Origin: Actinophytocola sp044466355
Lineage (GTDB): Bacteria > Actinomycetota > Actinomycetes > Mycobacteriales > Pseudonocardiaceae
Reading direction: 5' to 3'
DNA length: 64,000 nt
NCBI RefSeq assembly: GCF_044466355.1
Contig: NZ_JBITMQ010000003.1
Span: forward strand, 310,001 to 374,000
Shown: positions 7,694 through 17,552 of the stretch, piece by piece
Layout: every line of letters begins with the position of its first letter
How positions within the stretch are numbered: the stretch's first letter is position 1
Notes under the pieces: generated by a model
What the model was told of the DNA's origin: nothing
The model's database searches: none
The model's input: the letters and a program-made list of their open reading frames with translations, nothing else
Made by a program: the position numbers and the translations under genes

Positions 7694-8878
7694 TTGACCA
7701 GCACACAGTCGGGCACGCCGCTGGGCGCCCGGCCCGACGAAGTGCGCAGGCACAACCGCACCGTCCTGTTGAGGAGGCTCCACGTCGGCGGCCCGTGCAC
7801 GAGGGCGTCGCTCGCGGCAGAGCTCGGGCTCAACCGCAGCACGATCAAGGCCCTCGTGGACGGGCTCGCCGAGGCCGGTGTGGTCCAGGAGCGGGTGCCC
7901 CGCCAGCGCAGCGGCGCGGGGCGCCCGTCGCTCCTGGTCCTGCCGCAACCGCACGCGGCCGTGGTGCTCGCGGTCGACGTGCGGGTCGACCAGGTCTCGA
8001 TCGCGCTGGTCGGGCTCGGTGGCGAGATCCTCGGCCGCAACAGCTGGAACCTGCGGGTGCGGACCCGTGAGCCGGAGGAAGTGGTCACGCACGTCTACGA
8101 CTCGGCCGTCGTGCTGGCGGCCGACCTCGGCGTGACGATGGTCGCGGGCGGGGTGTCGGTGCCGGGCGTGGTCCGCCGGTCGGACGGGCTGGTGCACGAG
8201 GCGCCCAACCTGCACTGGACGGACGTGCCGCTCGGCGAGCGGCTGGCGACGGTGCTCGACGTGCCGGTCGTGGTCGGCAACGACGCGGAGCTGGGCGCGC
8301 TGGCCGAGCACCTGCGCGGTACGGCCCGCGGTGCCTCCGACGCGGTGTACGTGTCGGCGGACGTCGGTGTCGGTGGTGGGGTGATCTCCGACGGGTCGGC
8401 GCTGCGCGGCACCGCGGGGTACGTGGGCGAACTCGGCCACATGATGGTGAACCCGGCCGGCCGCGCCTGTTACTGCGGCAGCAAGGGCTGCTGGGAGACC
8501 GAGGTCGGGGAGCCAGCCCTGTGCCGTGCGCTCGGCCTGCGCGAGAGCGCGCCGCGCGGGGCGGTGGTCGCCGAGCTGCGGGCGCTCGCGGCGTCGCCGG
8601 ACCAGGTCCGCGAGCAGCTGGCGGAGTTCACGGAGTGGCTCACGGTCGGTCTGGTCAACGTCGTGAACGTGCTCGGCCCGGAGCTGGTCGTGCTGGGTGA
8701 CCTGTTCACCGCGCTTCCCGCGACGCTGATTTCCGATGTGGCACAAGAGGTTCGACGGCGCAGCCTCGTCAGCCGGGCGGTGGGTGGTACGCGGATCGAG
8801 GTGTCGACGCTGGGCGCGGACTGCACGTTGCTCGGCGCGGCCGAGCTGGCGTTCGAACCGGTCCTCGACGCGGTATGA
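7694..8878 (+). CDS. ROK family transcriptional regulator (XylR/NagC type)
   Basis: A 394-residue ROK repressor. The N-terminal winged helix (about 15-75) has RASLAAELGLNRSTIKALVDGL; the sugar-kinase-like domain carries the ROK zinc site region GHMMVNPAGRACYCGSKGCWE with the CxCGxxGCxE cysteines. It should sense the imported sugar and control the upstream transporter. TTG at 7694 is taken as start because GGAGCGAGGGG sits just before it and it begins 20 bp after the permease stop. Operon position makes autoregulation likely. Confidence 0.88.
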   Translation: MTSTQSGTPLGARPDEVRRHNRTVLLRRLHVGGPCTRASLAAELGLNRSTIKALVDGLAEAGVVQERVPRQRSGAGRPSLLVLPQPHAAVVLAVDVRVDQVSIALVGLGGEILGRNSWNLRVRTREPEEVVTHVYDSAVVLAADLGVTMVAGGVSVPGVVRRSDGLVHEAPNLHWTDVPLGERLATVLDVPVVVGNDAELGALAEHLRGTARGASDAVYVSADVGVGGGVISDGSALRGTAGYVGELGHMMVNPAGRACYCGSKGCWETEVGEPALCRALGLRESAPRGAVVAELRALAASPDQVREQLAEFTEWLTVGLVNVVNVLGPELVVLGDLFTALPATLISDVAQEVRRRSLVSRAVGGTRIEVSTLGADCTLLGAAELAFEPVLDAV

Positions 8879-8883
8879 CAGTG

Positions 8884-8893
8884 CTTATATAAG
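8884..8893. promoter_or_regulatory. CTTATATAAG palindrome, probable MarR operator and -10 region
   Basis: A perfect 10-bp palindrome CTTATATAAG, unusually AT-rich for this genome, 19 bp upstream of the MarR-family start codon. It contains a TATATAA that could serve as a -10 element, so a MarR dimer bound here would block its own promoter. Confidence 0.55.
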
Positions 8894-8911
8894 TGCTGTT
8901 ACATTCGGTGG

Positions 8912-9388
8912 GTGACCGATCCCACCGAAGAAGGTCTCTGGCGTCCACTGCGGCTGCTGCTGGCGCGCATGGACGACGACATCGCCCGTCTGTACGCCGG
9001 TACGGACATCAAGCCGACCTACGTCATGGAGCTGCTGCGCCTGCACCACCGCGGCCCGATGACCATCCGTGAGCTGGCCGAATCCGTGCAGCGAACGCAC
9101 TCGGCACTGAGCCAGAAGGTGGCGGCCATGAAGGCGGCCGGGCTCGTCGAGGTCACCAGGGGCCCGGACGCGCGGAGCAAGCGCGTGTCCCTCACCCCGG
9201 CCGCGACGGCGTTGGCCGGCAAGCTGGCCGCGGAGTGGCGCGCCACGGAGGCGGCGTCCGCCGAGCTGGAGGCGGAGCTGCCGTACCCGCTCAGCCAGGT
9301 CGTCCGCGACATCGAGGAGGCGCTGTCCCGCAGGAGCTTCCACGACCGGATCGCGGCGCGGCTCGCCGACGATCCGGGGTGGCGGTGA
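8912..9388 (+). CDS. MarR family transcriptional regulator
   Basis: A 158-residue winged-helix regulator. The helix-turn-helix IRELAESVQRTHSALSQKVAAM (about 52-72) and the wing GLVEVTRGPDARSKRVSLTPA are typical MarR features. GTG at 8912 is the first start after the palindrome. It is followed by the MFS gene with a 1-bp gap, so the two form a regulator-exporter operon in which the repressor would respond to a compound pumped out by the transporter. The ligand cannot be predicted. Confidence 0.85.
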   Translation: MTDPTEEGLWRPLRLLLARMDDDIARLYAGTDIKPTYVMELLRLHHRGPMTIRELAESVQRTHSALSQKVAAMKAAGLVEVTRGPDARSKRVSLTPAATALAGKLAAEWRATEAASAELEAELPYPLSQVVRDIEEALSRRSFHDRIAARLADDPGWR

Positions 9389-9389
9389 C

Positions 9390-10607
9390 ATGGCGCTGAA
9401 GCACGCCTTCGTCGACCTCGGGCCACTGCGGCGGGTTCCGGTCTACCGGCGGCTGTGGTTCGGGCAGACGGCGTCCGGCTTCGGCAGCCAGATGACGATC
9501 GTCGCGGTGCTGTTCCAGGTGTGGGACATGACGGGGAGCGTGGTCTGGACCGGCGCGGTCGGTATGGCGCAGGCCCTCCCGCTGCTCGTGTTCGGCCTGT
9601 TCGCGGGCTCGCTCGTGGACAGGCACGACCGGCGGCGGCTCTACCTGCTCGCCATGATCGGGCAGGCGGCGTGTTCCGTCCTGCTCGCACTGCAGGCGTT
9701 CTTCCTGCACCTACCGGTCCTGACGCTGCTGGGCCTCGTGGCGGTGCAGGCGTGTTTCAGCGCGGCAGGCGCGCCGGCGGCACGCACGTTCCTGCCGTTG
9801 CTGCTGGCGCGCGACGAGCTGGCCGCGGGTCTCGCCCTGACCCGCATCGGGTTCCAGAGCGCGATGCTCGCCGGACCCGCGCTCGGCGGGCTGGTGCTGG
9901 GGGTGTGGGGTGTCGGCGCGTGCTACGTGGTGGACGCGCTCACGTTCTGCGCCGCGTTGTGGGGCGCGTTCGGGCTGCCCGCGGCGACCCCGTCCGGCGC
10001 CCGGCCCGGCCTGCGTGGCGTCGTGGACGGGCTGGCGTTCCTGATCCGCGCGCCGATGGTGCGGGGCGCGCTGCTGACCGACCTGGCCGCGACCGTCCTG
10101 TCGATGCCGATCAGCCTGTTCCCGCTGGTCAACGCCGAACGGTTCGGTGGCGACCCGCGCACGTTCGGGTTGTTCATGTCCGCGGTGGCCGTGGGCGGGG
10201 TGGTGGCGTCGGCGCTGTCGGGGACGTTCACCCGGCGGGCGCGACAGGGCGTGGTGATGCTCGTGGGGGCGACCGCGTGGGGCGTCGCGCTGGCGGCCTT
10301 CGCCCTCGCGACGGACCCGTGGCTGGGCCTGGCGTGGCTCGTGGTCGCGGGCGCCGCCGACACGGTGTCGGTCGTCGCACGGAGCACGATCGTCCAGCTC
10401 CACACCCCGGACGCGATGATGGGCCGGGTCACGGCCGCGGAACAGCTCGTCGGCCGGGGCGGTCCCGAACTCGGCAACCTGCGCGGCGGCCTGGTGGCCG
10501 CGGCCACCAGTGGCACCTTCGCCCTGATCAGCGGCGGCGTGGCATGTGTGGCGGCCGTCATGCTGATCGCCGCGTCCACGCCCGGCCTGCGCCGCTTCCG
10601 CTTATAG
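9390..10607 (+). CDS. MFS transporter (DHA3-type drug/siderophore exporter family)
   Basis: A 405-residue major facilitator with about 12 membrane segments. The N-terminal RRLWFGQTASGFGSQMTIVA, the motif A loop AGSLVDRHDRRRLYL and PALGGLVLGVWG in segment 5 fit the EntS/DHA3 group that exports drugs or siderophores. Its start lies 1 bp after the MarR stop, so it is translationally coupled. It ends at a strong hairpin. Confidence 0.85.
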   Translation: MALKHAFVDLGPLRRVPVYRRLWFGQTASGFGSQMTIVAVLFQVWDMTGSVVWTGAVGMAQALPLLVFGLFAGSLVDRHDRRRLYLLAMIGQAACSVLLALQAFFLHLPVLTLLGLVAVQACFSAAGAPAARTFLPLLLARDELAAGLALTRIGFQSAMLAGPALGGLVLGVWGVGACYVVDALTFCAALWGAFGLPAATPSGARPGLRGVVDGLAFLIRAPMVRGALLTDLAATVLSMPISLFPLVNAERFGGDPRTFGLFMSAVAVGGVVASALSGTFTRRARQGVVMLVGATAWGVALAAFALATDPWLGLAWLVVAGAADTVSVVARSTIVQLHTPDAMMGRVTAAEQLVGRGGPELGNLRGGLVAAATSGTFALISGGVACVAAVMLIAASTPGLRRFRL

Positions 10608-10608
10608 G

Positions 10609-10642
10609 CGAGGCGGGACCCGTCGTCCCGGGTCCCGCCTCG
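10609..10642 (+). terminator. Terminator-like hairpin after the MFS gene
   Basis: A 14-bp perfect stem (10609-10622 with 10629-10642) and a 6-nt loop, starting 2 bp after the MFS stop. No U-tract, as is common in actinobacteria. It may also terminate the opposite-strand DUF7455 gene, which ends at 10678. Confidence 0.7.
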
Positions 10643-10677
10643 TCGCAAGTCGCTGTTCGGTTGTGGGTCTGGCTGGG

Positions 10678-10869
10678 TCAGGCCTGCGGCTGGCCCTGCT
10701 GCAGGTCTGCTTCCAGCTCCTTCAGGCGCTCCTGGTGCTTCCGGGCGTGGTGGCCGCAGAAGAGGAGCTCGCCGCCGGAGGGAAGAATGGCCCGTACCTG
10801 CGCGGCGGCGCCGCAGCGGTCGCAGCGGTCAGCGGCGGTCAGGTCGGGGCGGGTGAGCGTCGTGTTCAT
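10678..10869 (-). CDS. DUF7455 small zinc-ribbon-like protein
   Basis: A 63-residue protein with CDRCGAAAQVRAILPSGGEL followed by LFCGHHARKH, the actinobacterial DUF7455 pattern; CxxC plus CxHH could bind one metal ion. The C-terminus is a short charged helix. A very good Shine-Dalgarno (GGAGGGAG, 7 nt spacing) precedes the ATG at 10869. Function is unknown; these proteins are commonly encoded near the principal sigma factor, as here. Confidence 0.8.
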   Translation of the reverse strand: MNTTLTRPDLTAADRCDRCGAAAQVRAILPSGGELLFCGHHARKHQERLKELEADLQQGQPQA

Positions 10870-11065
10870 GGCTAATCTCCCTCCGTCCCGGCATCCGGTG
10901 GCCCGGTGCCGTGTTCGGCTGCGACCACTGCTGGCGCGGTGTCGCTGCCTCTACTCTCTCAGACGTTTTCGCTCCCGTCAGTGTTCCCGGACCGAATGAG
11001 AGATCACTCGACACACGATTTAACCCGGTTGTCGTATCGGGAATCTCGGATTGCAGGATCTTCTG

Positions 11066-11935
11066 GTGAAATTCGTCGGACGTGTGCTAGCCAGCGAACG
11101 CATCCCCGCGCCGTTACTCTTCGTGACCGGCGGCGTGTCCATGTACCTCGGTGCCGCGGCCGCGGTCTGGCTCTTCGACGTGGCGTCCCCTTCGGCCGTC
11201 GCGTGGCTGCGGGTGTGTGGCGCGGCGATCGTCCTCTTGGCATGGCGACGGCCCGGACGTGCGGCCTGGCGTGGGAAAGTCTTCTGGCTCGCCGCTGTGT
11301 TCGGGGTGGTCACCGCGGGCATGAACGTCGCGTTCTACGAGGCGATCGACCGGCTGCCGCTCGGCACGGCGGTCGCGCTCGAGTTCGTCGGACCCGTTCT
11401 CGTGGCCGCGCTGGGGTCACGCTCCGTACGCGACTTCGGAGCGTTGTTGTTCGTGGTCGCGGGCGTCGTGCTCATCGCGGACGTCCGCTGGACGGGCAGC
11501 CCGCTCGGTGTCGTGTTCGCTCTCAGCGCAGCCGTGCTCTGGGCCGGATACATCGTTCTCGGCAAACGTGTCGCATCTCTCGGCCTCGGAGTGGACGGTC
11601 TGGCCGTCGGTTTCGCGGTCGCGACGGTGGTTTTGTCCCCTTTGGCCTTCGGGGCCGGTCCGGTGTGGACTTCGCCACGTCTGCTGCTGCTCGGCGTCGG
11701 GGTGGGCGTGTTGTCCACAGTGGTCCCGTACGTCCTCGACCAGATCGTGTTGCGGCGCACCGGTCAGGCGGCGTTCGCGCTGCTCCTGGCGTTGCTGCCG
11801 GTGACAGCGACCGTGATCGGGCTGGTCGTGCTGCGCCAGGTGCCGAGCCTGCCCGAGGCGTTGGGGATCCTCGCGGTCGTACTGGGTCTCACGATGCGGA
11901 CGCGCGAGCGGGACTCGCGACCCGAGCCGCTCTAG
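11066..11935 (+). CDS. EamA (DMT superfamily) transporter
   Basis: A 289-residue inner-membrane protein with ten hydrophobic segments in two EamA halves, resembling RhtA-type amino-acid/metabolite exporters. Recognisable parts are GVVTAGMNVAFYEAIDRLPLGTAVA and, in the second half, LSTVVPYVLDQIVLRRTGQA. I chose GTG at 11066, which has AGGA 7 nt upstream; an in-frame TTG at 11051 would add five residues with a poorer site. It converges on the HxlR gene with 11 bp between stops. Confidence 0.85.
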   Translation: MKFVGRVLASERIPAPLLFVTGGVSMYLGAAAAVWLFDVASPSAVAWLRVCGAAIVLLAWRRPGRAAWRGKVFWLAAVFGVVTAGMNVAFYEAIDRLPLGTAVALEFVGPVLVAALGSRSVRDFGALLFVVAGVVLIADVRWTGSPLGVVFALSAAVLWAGYIVLGKRVASLGLGVDGLAVGFAVATVVLSPLAFGAGPVWTSPRLLLLGVGVGVLSTVVPYVLDQIVLRRTGQAAFALLLALLPVTATVIGLVVLRQVPSLPEALGILAVVLGLTMRTRERDSRPEPL

Positions 11936-11946
11936 TCACACTCCAG

Positions 11947-12354
11947 TCAGGCTCGTGCCGGCTTCGGGTCGTACGCGACCCGCGCCGACTCGACCTCCTC
12001 GATGTGTGCCTCCGCCCAGACCTTGATCGCCCGCATGACCGGCAGCAACGTGTGACCGAGTGCCGTGAGTTCGTAGTCGACGCGCACGGGCACCGCCGGG
12101 GTGACGGTCCTCGTCACCAGACCGTCTCGTTCGAGGGTCCGCAGCGTCTGCGTGAGCATCTTCTGGCTCACCCCCGCGATCGCGCGGGCGATGTCGTTGT
12201 ACCGGCGCGGCCCCTCCGCGAGCGCCACGAGGACGAGGCTCACCCACTTGTCGCTGATCCGGTGGAGCAGCTTGCGGGTCGGGCACGCGGCCAGGAACGC
12301 GTCGTACGCCGCGCGGGCCTCCTCGCGCCGGGCGGCGGCCGTCTTCGTCGGCAT
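11947..12354 (-). CDS. HxlR family transcriptional regulator
   Basis: A 135-residue MarR-like winged-helix protein of the HxlR family: CPTRKLLHRISDKWVSLVLVALAEGPRRYNDI near the N-terminus with the family Cys (about residue 25), then SQKMLTQTLRTLERDGLVTR as recognition helix and wing. HxlR members often sense reactive electrophiles or oxidants through this cysteine. It has a GGGAGG ribosome site and is divergent from the quinone oxidoreductase gene, which it probably represses. Confidence 0.88.
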   Translation of the reverse strand: MPTKTAAARREEARAAYDAFLAACPTRKLLHRISDKWVSLVLVALAEGPRRYNDIARAIAGVSQKMLTQTLRTLERDGLVTRTVTPAVPVRVDYELTALGHTLLPVMRAIKVWAEAHIEEVESARVAYDPKPARA

Positions 12355-12376
12355 GGCGAACCTCCCAGAAGGTAAC

Positions 12377-12390
12377 GCACCTTCAGGTGC
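12377..12390. promoter_or_regulatory. GCACCT-TC-AGGTGC dyad in the HxlR/oxidoreductase divergent region
   Basis: A perfect 6+6 inverted repeat with 2-bp spacer in the 105-bp gap between the two divergent genes, 23 bp from the HxlR start. Its place fits an operator through which HxlR controls both genes. Confidence 0.45.
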
Positions 12391-12459
12391 CTACTTACGA
12401 ATGGAGAGTACCCCTCCTACGGTTTGCCGCACAGGCACTGAAACACGAGGGAGACAGTG

Positions 12460-13374
12460 ATGCGAGCAGTGATCGTCCGGTCGTTCGGCGGACCGGAGGT
12501 GCTGGCGGTGGCCGACGTCCCGGTGCCGTCGCCGGGTGCGGACCAGGTGCTGATCCGCGTCGAGGCGGCCGCGGTGAACCCGGTGGACATCGCGACCCGC
12601 GCGGGCTGGTTGGCCGAGGCCGGCCTCATGGCGGCCACCCCACCGGTCGGCGCGGGCTGGGACGTGGCGGGGGTGATCGACGCGGTCGGCGCGGGCGTCG
12701 AGGGGTTCGCGGTCGGCGACCGCGTGGCCGGGCTCTCCGACCGGCTCGACCTGCCGGCCAAGACCCACGCCGAGTTCGTGGTGCTCGACGCGGACACGGT
12801 CGCGCGAACCGACCTGGACCCGGTCCCGGCGGCCACACTGCCGTTGAACGTGCTGACGGCCGCGCAGGCGCTCGACGTGCTCGACCTGGCCGAGGGCGCG
12901 ACGGTCCTCGTCACGGGCGCGGCGGGCGGGGTCGGCGGGTTCGCGGTCGAGCTGGCGAAGGCCCGCGGACTGCGGGTGGTCGCGGCCGCGGGCGACGGCG
13001 ACGAGGAGCTGGTGCGCGGACTGGGCGCGGAGACCTTCGTGCCGAGGTCGGCGCCGCTCGCGGAGTCGGTGCGGCAGGCCGTCCCGGGCGGGGTGGACAG
13101 CGTGCTCGACGCGGCCGTACTGGGAGTGGGGGCACTGGACGCACTGCGAGGCGGCGGCACCTTCGTCGCGGTGATCGCCGGCGCGGCCCCACCCCCACTG
13201 CGCGGCACCCGAGTGAAAAACGTGATGGTCCGCGCCGACGGCAAACGCCTGGCCGAGCTGATTCCCCAGGTCACCCCAAGAGTGGCGGACACCCTCCCCT
13301 TGACGGAAGTAGCGAAAGCCCACCGCCGCACCGAAAAAGGCAACCTACGAGGCCGCCTGGTCCTAACCCCATAA
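12460..13374 (+). CDS. NADP-dependent zinc-free alcohol dehydrogenase / quinone oxidoreductase
   Basis: A 304-residue medium-chain dehydrogenase/reductase of the QOR type. The GroES-like half has GGPEVLAVADVPVPSPG and NPVDIATRAG; the Rossmann half has ATVLVTGAAGGVGGFAVELAK (about 148-168). The catalytic-zinc cysteine/histidine set of true alcohol dehydrogenases is absent. It should reduce quinones or unsaturated carbonyls with NADPH. ATG at 12460 follows GAGGGAGA; a GTG three bases earlier is an alternative. HxlR/QOR divergent pairs are a common electrophile-response module. Confidence 0.87.
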   Translation: MRAVIVRSFGGPEVLAVADVPVPSPGADQVLIRVEAAAVNPVDIATRAGWLAEAGLMAATPPVGAGWDVAGVIDAVGAGVEGFAVGDRVAGLSDRLDLPAKTHAEFVVLDADTVARTDLDPVPAATLPLNVLTAAQALDVLDLAEGATVLVTGAAGGVGGFAVELAKARGLRVVAAAGDGDEELVRGLGAETFVPRSAPLAESVRQAVPGGVDSVLDAAVLGVGALDALRGGGTFVAVIAGAAPPPLRGTRVKNVMVRADGKRLAELIPQVTPRVADTLPLTEVAKAHRRTEKGNLRGRLVLTP

Positions 13375-13377
13375 CCC

Positions 13378-13694
13378 CGCGAGTCGCGCCCCCAAACACA
13401 CTGAGTTGTCAGTTCCATGCATGTGTCGCCTTGCATGAAGCGGACAACTCGTTGTGCGCGGGAGCGCGACTCGCGAGTCTCAGACCCCGCGAGTCGCGTT
13501 CGCAGACACAGTGAGTTGTCGGTTTCGTGCATGTGTCGCCTTGCATGAAGCGGGCAACTCGTTGTGTGTGGGAGCGCGACTCGCGGGTCTGAGACGTCGC
13601 GAGTCGCGTTCGCGGGCGTAGTGAGTTGTTGGTTTGTGCATGTGTCGTCTGCATGAGGCCGACGACTCGTTGTGTGCGGGAGCGCGACTCGCGA
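13378..13694. repeat. Three tandem copies of a 110-bp palindromic element
   Basis: Units start at about 13378, 13488 and 13598 with an exact 110-bp period. Each begins with GCGAGTCGCG, contains GAGTTGT and a central CATGCATGTGTCGCCTTGCATG-like core, then ACAACTC-like and ends with CGCGACTCGC, so that a whole unit can fold into one long imperfect hairpin. Unit 3 is the most diverged. The array fills the space between the oxidoreductase stop (13374) and the convergent DUF664 gene stop (13711). A related element occurs at 17553-17704. Small open frames here are repeat artefacts. Confidence 0.92.
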
Positions 13695-13710
13695 GGTGGG
13701 GTTTTTTGGG

Positions 13711-14286
13711 TCAGGTGGGTTGCTTGGGGTGCCACGGTTTTAGCCATGGTGACTCTGGCCAGTTTTCCGCGGCGGCTAGGAGTTCGATGCCGGTTGCGCC
13801 GTCGAGGGACTCGCGGATGATGTCCGCGTGGCCCGCGTGCCGGGCGATCTCCTCGATCAGGTGCAGCAGTACCCAGCGCACCGACCAGGCCTCGATGTCC
13901 TTCGGGAACCACGGCTGGCCCTTCGGGACCGGCACCGGGTGGCCCAGGTCGACGTCCGCGACGGCCGCCTCGGTCTCGGCGGCCGCGGCGTCGATGTCGG
14001 CGAGCAGGCTTTCGAGGGTGTCCGACTCCGACAGCTCGAACTGCTGGTTGTAGCCCTCCGCGCCCGACGGCTCCGGTCCGCCCGTGATCCGGTTCGTCCA
14101 GCCGCGCTCGGTGAACGCCACGTGCTTGAGCAGCCCGCCGACCGACAGCGCGCTCGCGCTCGGCGTGGCACGCAGCTGCTCCTCGGTCAGCCCGTGCGCG
14201 GCGTGCTTCAGCACCCGCCTCTGCTGGGCGATGAACCCGAGCAGGCCCGATCTCTCGTCGGGCACCGGGGGAACGTTCGCGTCCAA
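13711..14286 (-). CDS. DinB/DUF664 family protein (possible mycothiol-dependent enzyme)
   Basis: A 191-residue four-helix protein of the DinB/DUF664 group. VLKHAAHGLTEEQLRATPSASAL, LLKHVAFTERGW and HLIEEIARHAGHADIIRESL carry the three histidines that form the metal site of the fold. In actinobacteria such proteins include mycothiol S-transferases, but substrate is unknown. TTG at 14286 is chosen since GGGAGG lies 8 nt upstream; the long N-terminal extension open to 14466 runs over the sigA terminator and 3' end and is not coding. Confidence 0.8.
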   Translation of the reverse strand: MDANVPPVPDERSGLLGFIAQQRRVLKHAAHGLTEEQLRATPSASALSVGGLLKHVAFTERGWTNRITGGPEPSGAEGYNQQFELSESDTLESLLADIDAAAAETEAAVADVDLGHPVPVPKGQPWFPKDIEAWSVRWVLLHLIEEIARHAGHADIIRESLDGATGIELLAAAENWPESPWLKPWHPKQPT

Positions 14287-14308
14287 CTGACCTACCTCCC
14301 AGAAATCA

Positions 14309-14343
14309 GCATCCCCGCCGCCCAGACGGGGCGGCGGGGATGC
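14309..14343 (-). terminator. Terminator hairpin of sigA
   Basis: A 15-bp perfect stem (14309-14323 with 14329-14343) and 5-nt loop, 35 bp beyond the sigA stop in the direction of transcription, and just upstream of the DUF664 start. A short TGATTTCT follows on the transcribed strand. Confidence 0.8.
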
Positions 14344-14377
14344 ATTGAAGCACGTCAGCGACGCTGGATCGCCAGAA

Positions 14378-15748
<1,371 letters not shown>

Positions 15749-15908
15749 GTACGCCCTTTCGCTGCTCATCACGGGCAACGTCAGACATATGGATGCCTGA
15801 CCTGCCGGAGTTCGGGGGAAAGCCCGGGGGCCTCGGCCCAGGGCACTGTTCCATTGTAACGACGAACACCGCGCCGCGGGTGCGGACCCGCGACGCGATC
15901 AGTGAATC

Positions 15909-16670
15909 TCAGCCGTGGTGGCCGACCTTGACGGCCCGCGCGGCGCCCACGATGCCCGCGTCGTTGCGCAGTTCGGCGGCCACGACCTTGGTCCGCACCT
16001 CGAGCAGCGGCAGCCACTTGTCGGCCTTCTTGCTGACCCCGCCACCAGCGATGATCAGGTCCGGCCAGATGAGGTCCTCGAGGCTGCGGATGTACCTGGT
16101 CACCCGGCCCGCCCACTCGGCCCAGGACAGGTCGTTCTCCTCCTTCACCGAGGCCGCGGCGCGGGTCTCCGCGTCGTGGCCGTCGACCTCGAGGTGGCCG
16201 AACTCGGTGTTGGGGATGAGCTTGCCGTCCCGGAACAGCGCGCTGCCGATGCCGGTGCCGAACGTCAGCAGCACGACGACGCCCTCGCGGTCGTCCGGCC
16301 AGCCGTAGGAGATCTCGGCGATGCCGGCCGCGTCCGCGTCGTTCAGGACCACGACCTCGTCGTGCTCGCGCTTGAGCCGCTCGGCGAACAGCGACTGTGC
16401 GTCGGTGTTCAGCCAGGTCTTGTCGATGTTCGCGGCGGTGTGCGCGATCCCGCGCTTGATCACCGCGGGCAGCGTCACACCGACCGGCCCGGTCCAGTCG
16501 AACTCGTCGACGATGTGCTTGACGACGTCCGCGACAGCGTCCGGCTTCGACGGGTCCGGGGTGGGAATCCGCAGCCGCTCGCCGACGAGCTTGCCCGCGT
16601 CGAGGTCGACCACGCCTCCCTTGATGCCCGAACCACCGATGTCCACGCCGAAGCCGAGGGTTGCAGCCAT
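15909..16670 (-). CDS. ppgK: Polyphosphate glucokinase
   Basis: A 253-residue ROK-fold glucokinase that phosphorylates glucose with inorganic polyphosphate (and usually ATP). N-terminal phosphate loop GFGVDIGGSGIKGGVVDL, catalytic-base region VVVLNDADAAGIAE, and LLTFGTGIGSALFRDGKLIPN followed by NTEFGHLEV are characteristic of actinobacterial PpgK; the ROK zinc cysteines are absent, as expected for this branch. A GAAGGGA site precedes the ATG. It is encoded between sigA and suhB, the same order as in mycobacteria. Confidence 0.93.
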   Translation of the reverse strand: MAATLGFGVDIGGSGIKGGVVDLDAGKLVGERLRIPTPDPSKPDAVADVVKHIVDEFDWTGPVGVTLPAVIKRGIAHTAANIDKTWLNTDAQSLFAERLKREHDEVVVLNDADAAGIAEISYGWPDDREGVVVLLTFGTGIGSALFRDGKLIPNTEFGHLEVDGHDAETRAAASVKEENDLSWAEWAGRVTRYIRSLEDLIWPDLIIAGGGVSKKADKWLPLLEVRTKVVAAELRNDAGIVGAARAVKVGHHG

Positions 16671-16744
16671 CCCCGCGGGTCCCTTCGTACTCGATTCAGT
16701 ACCGCTTTCCCCGGAGGTTAGCCGGATGTGGTCCGATAGGTCTC

Positions 16745-17548
16745 GTGGGTGCCTGGGATGAACTGCTCGCCGTTGCCGTATCGGTAGCTCGGGAGGCCGC
16801 TGAGCTCGCTCAGCGGTCCCGGCCGTCGGCCATCACGGATGTGGACACGAAGTCGTCGAAGACCGACGTGGTGACCGCCGCGGACGTGGCCGTCGAGCAG
16901 CTGGTCAGGGCCCGGCTCGGCGAGTTGCGGCCGGGTGAGCCGGTGTTCGGCGAGGAGACCGGCGGCGCGGACACGGGCGCGCCCGGCCAGGTGTGCTGGG
17001 TGGTCGACCCGATCGACGGCACGGTCAACTACCTGTACGGCTACCCCTGGTACGCGGTGTCACTGGCCGCGCAGGTCGACGGTGTGTCGGTGGCCGCCGC
17101 GGTGGTGGAGCCCGCGTCGGGCAGGGAGTGGACGGCCGTGCGCGGCGCCGGCTCGTGGTGCGACGGCGTGCCGCTGCGGGTGTCGGACGCGACGCGGCTG
17201 GACCTGTCGCTGGTGGCGACGGGTTTCGCGTACCGCGTCGAGCGCCGGGAAAGGCAGGCGGTCGGCGTGTCGCGGCTGCTGCCGAGGGTGCGGGACATCC
17301 GGCGCGGCGGTGCGGCGTCGCTGGACCTGTGCGCGGTGGCGGCCGGATGGGTGGACGCCTATTTCGAACACGGCCTGTCACGGTGGGACTGGGCGGGCGG
17401 CACGCTCGTCGCCGAGGAGGCGGGCGCGGTGGTCCGCTACCCCGGCACCGACGACGAACTGGACCGGGAGTTCACCTTCTGCGCCACCCCGGGCATAGCG
17501 AAGGAACTACGGGAAGCCCTGACCACCGCCGGCCTCACCGGCCTGTAA
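16745..17548 (+). CDS. suhB: Inositol monophosphatase family protein (SuhB-like)
   Basis: A 267-residue Mg-dependent phosphatase. Metal/catalytic motifs: VFGEETGG (Glu pair), VDPIDGTVNYLYGYPWYAVS (the DPIDGT signature) and SRWDWAGGTLVAEEAGAVV with the distal Asp. It should hydrolyse myo-inositol phosphate or a related sugar phosphate; in actinobacteria inositol feeds phosphatidylinositol and mycothiol synthesis. GTG at 16745 has a minimal AGG 5 nt upstream and gives the family length. Divergent from ppgK; its stop is followed within 5 bp by a palindromic repeat. Confidence 0.88.
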   Translation: MGAWDELLAVAVSVAREAAELAQRSRPSAITDVDTKSSKTDVVTAADVAVEQLVRARLGELRPGEPVFGEETGGADTGAPGQVCWVVDPIDGTVNYLYGYPWYAVSLAAQVDGVSVAAAVVEPASGREWTAVRGAGSWCDGVPLRVSDATRLDLSLVATGFAYRVERRERQAVGVSRLLPRVRDIRRGGAASLDLCAVAAGWVDAYFEHGLSRWDWAGGTLVAEEAGAVVRYPGTDDELDREFTFCATPGIAKELREALTTAGLTGL

Positions 17549-17552
17549 CCCC

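Noticed and set aside
13378..13694. CRISPR array
   Set aside because: Units are adjacent palindromes of 110 bp without unique spacers, and no cas genes are present.
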